In this document: one piece after another, positions 61,640-64,000 of the stretch
How the letters are laid out: the number at the start of each line of letters is the position of its first letter
Numbering within the stretch: the first letter of the stretch is position 1
Source of the DNA: Cenococcum geophilum 1.58
Lineage: Eukaryota > Ascomycota > Dothideomycetes > Gloniales > Gloniaceae
Length of the DNA stretch: 64,000 nucleotides
Assembly: GCA_001692895.1 (NCBI GenBank)
Contig: KV748178.1
Location: forward strand, 4,326,536 to 4,390,535
Direction: 5' to 3'
The notes under the pieces: generated by a model
What the model saw: the letters and a program-made list of their open reading frames with translations, nothing else
Databases searched by the model: none
Told to the model about the DNA's origin: nothing
Position numbers and translations under genes: made by a program

Positions 61640-62229
61640 AGAGATCCTTCTACTCTTAGCCACTTCCTAGTAGCTATTTTTGTCCTACTTAAGAATAGAA
61701 AAAGTGCCCTTCTTCCTTTCTTTGTACAAAAAAGCTTCTTTAGGGAAAGAGAAGAGCCTATTTGTCTTTGCATTTCCTTTCTGTCTTCCCAATATAGTCT
61801 ACATTCTAGTAAGAGGTGCGTAGGGGTTTGTACCGCGGTACAGTCCTTAAAGCATCTACCTTCTTTATCCTTCCCTATTGTTTTAGAGAAGGATTTAAAG
61901 AAGCCTTTTCCTAGTTTTAGTTGAAAGAAAGCTAACTGTAGCTTTTTAGGATATTTATCCTTAGTAGCTTTAAAAGAGAAAGGGTAGTTTCCTTTACAGA
62001 TTCTAGTATAGTGTTTTCCTTTGCTTTTATTCTGTTGCCAGTTGTTTTTCCACTGTTCTAGTATCTTTTCTCTTGCTTGTTTCCCTAGGTGGGCTAGAGA
62101 AGAATAAGAAGATTATATTTTTCTTCTAGAGAGGCCCTTTTAGCTAGTTTATCTGCTATTTCATTTCTGTAAATTCCTAGGTGGCTAGGGACCCAATAGA
62201 AGTTAATAGAGATATTCCTACTAGCTAGA
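61640..62229 (-). pseudogene. LINE ORF2 C-terminal fragment (RNase H end and Cys-His tail)
   Basis: The frame enters from the junction as FYWVPSHLGIYRNEIADKLA, the C-terminal part of an RNase H domain of Tad1-type LINEs. After a frame change near 62095 it runs on to the C-terminus with CFKDCTAVQTPTHLLLECRLY, the typical terminal Cys/His motif, ending at a stop near 61640. The endonuclease and reverse transcriptase are absent. A plus-strand frame at 61628-61924 is a shadow. Confidence 0.85.
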
Positions 62230-62233
62230 TAGG

Positions 62234-63979
62234 ACAGGTAGTTATATATTAGCTAGTAATATAGTAGAGTTTAACATACCTGCTTATCTAGGCCTCTACC
62301 CCAGTTTTCTAGTGCTTTAGTCCCAATCTACAAGCAGTTAGTTGCCACCACCAATCGCATAGGGATTCTCACCAGTTCTTACAGATATCTTATAATAGGG
62401 TTAGCCCAAGTACCAGTCCGCCCCCCAGCAGTCTGTATAAGAGTTTCCTCCTAGAGTTGGTACGCTTTCGCACGGCTTAGGAGCCTTCCATAGCCTCTAG
62501 TTTCACGCCTCTCTTTATTGTTTCCGCCGGCGTGGGCATAAGCTGCCATTTGCAGGGGTCGCAACTCCCATCTTACGCGCCTATTGGCGTAGTCCTACAA
62601 GGGCGTCGTGGCTACATCCTGCAATGCAGACTTAGGTGCACTTTCTACAGTTAGGCCCAGCCAAAACCTTCCTACCTAAGTAACTCCTGTTTGCTCCTTA
62701 AGCATATCTCACCGGCATGCCGCCCTAGAAACGAACGGTTCCGTCTATTAATGTACCGACACGCGCATCCGTTCTCTCGAGCCACGTAGTAGTCTTCTTC
62801 AGCTAGGACGTGATCCTGCCTGCATACCAGGTGCACCAGGGGTCAGAGCCTAGCTAAGGGGTAAGGTCCCTAGAGCCAGCAGTGGCTACTACGCACTACG
62901 CCCCGCGGGAGGCTGGTAGTAATATAGGGGCGCAACACCCTATACACTACCAGCTCCCGTTTCGCGTTACCTATAAGGGTCTCCCCATGACAGGCCGACC
63001 GTGTCTTGTAGGAGGGGGCCATAGAGACACCAGGTCCCGTGCCAGGCAACCTACTCCCCCCTCTCCTACTAACCAAGCTTGTGTCCCCCCTTCCTATAAG
63101 CTGGCCTGTGTCTCTAACTGTCAAGTCCTCGTCTGACTGGCCTATGTTTCCCCTACAGCCTCCCCCATGTGCATATGCATGTGCGTTAGGTTGCGTACAC
63201 CACGCCTATTAAGACCCTCCTATAAGTCGCCTGTTCGACCGTAAGTCGAACGCTATAGGGCCGTCAAAGCTGGCCTGTGTTTCCGCTGCCTAGAGCTTTA
63301 CCCGTATTTCCACCTCGTTAAGCCGTCTAGTCGCCGTCGCGTTGCTATCGCGTCGCTATCGACCAGGTCGCGCGCACCACGCCTATTAAGACCCTCTTCT
63401 AAGTCACCTGGGTGTACCGGATACCAGATAGGCCCTTGGAGGGGCCTTAACAAGTTCTCTAAGCAGGGCCTTAACAAGTTCTTCACAGTGGCCTTGGGGC
63501 CTTAACAAGTTTCGTACAAGGTGCCTGCGACACGTTAACCTTAACAAGTTCTTATAAAAAGAGGATCCCTACGCCCTCGTCGCGTCCCTACGATCTCAGA
63601 GCTAGTGCAAGCCCAAGGGTGTCCTGTTGTACGTCTAGGACGCGTCCACGTTAACTGGCTGGGTAAGGCCAGTTTCGGGCCTGGCTACGAGCCAGGTAGT
63701 CGTATATCGGGTGGTTTTCGTATCCCAGTATCCCTTAATAGGCCTCCCTAGATGGTAAAACAGGAGCTCCATGCGGAGGCAGTGAGGCTCCTGGTGTTGT
63801 TAAGGGCGATGCTTTGCACGCGTCGCGGGCTCAACACCACAGAGTCGCAACGACAGCGCGCTGCACGCGCTGCGACGGCTCTTTACCATCGCCTCTGCAC
63901 TTGGCCATCAAGAGGAATAGATTCCAGATGATGTTTCCACCCACGGCGACGTGGACGCGTGCAGTAGGGCTTCGCGGGC
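62234..63979 (-). repeat. LINE 5' region, second copy
   Basis: Collinear with 21106-22842, with the same internal blocks (TGGCCTGTGTTTCC; CACCACGCCTATTAAGACCC; CCTTAACAAGTTC). It ends TTCGCGGGC at 63979, exactly where copy 1 ends at 22842, which fixes the 5' terminus of the family. Open frames at 62870-63136 and 63298-63486 run on both strands and are not supported. Confidence 0.82.
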
Positions 63980-64000
63980 GGGCTCTCTCCTATTTAAGCG

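Larger units (their letters stand above)
61272..63979 (-). mobile_element. LINE derivative 2 (Tad1-like), 5' region joined to ORF2 end
   Basis: A minus-strand non-LTR element with a 12-bp TSD, GGGCTCTCTCCT, at 61260-61271 and 63980-63991. It is 2.71 kb: an A/T-rich tail (61272-61300), a 3' UTR matching LINE derivative 1, the last part of ORF2, then the 5' region of about 1.75 kb shared with 21106-22842. ORF1 and most of ORF2, including the reverse transcriptase, are missing; the junction is near 62230. Light RIP only. Confidence 0.88.

Overview
The window is a stretch of filamentous ascomycete (Pezizomycotina) genome. It is dominated by AT-rich, stop-riddled relics of transposable elements, the pattern left by repeat-induced point mutation (RIP). 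Pairs of LTRs from the same element differ almost only by C/T and G/A, glutamine and tryptophan codons have become stops, and there are almost no long open frames outside a few GC-richer islands. No tRNA, rRNA, telomere repeat or CRISPR array was recognised. The exact species cannot be told from the sequence.

Layout. 1-382 is the end of a Gypsy LTR and 383-1290 a Copia RNase H remnant (minus). About 1300-18700 is a three-layer nest: a Crypton-type tyrosine recombinase element (plus) is split by a chromodomain Gypsy (Gypsy A, minus, 1878-15955, TSD TAAAG), which is split by a complete Copia (plus, 6220-12456, TSD GTAAT). 18992-22854 is an ORF1-only LINE derivative (minus) with a 12-bp TSD. 23717-26424 is an unrecognised element with terminal inverted repeats, filled with unrelated tandem arrays including a 12-bp minisatellite with higher-order structure. 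27790-29940 is the only RIP-poor single-copy island and holds the one intact gene, a 336-aa protein with a PD-(D/E)XK/Uma2-like look. 30050-31893 is a Fot1/pogo transposon (minus). 32783-48765 is Gypsy C (minus, TSD CAAAT), interrupted by Gypsy B of the same family (33533-41550, TSD CTAAT). 50155-57169 is Gypsy D (plus), lacking a recognisable 5' LTR and butting into a hAT transposase relic (minus, 57170-58891). 61260-63991 is a second LINE derivative, keeping only the end of ORF2, again with a 12-bp TSD.

Apart from the gene at 28396-29406, nothing here looks able to make a working protein. The main interest is structural: the order of insertions can be read exactly from target-site duplications; the two LINE derivatives share the same 5' and 3' modules but different bodies, with a 3'-UTR hairpin that co-varies; and the minisatellite-filled inverted-repeat element has no family I can name.
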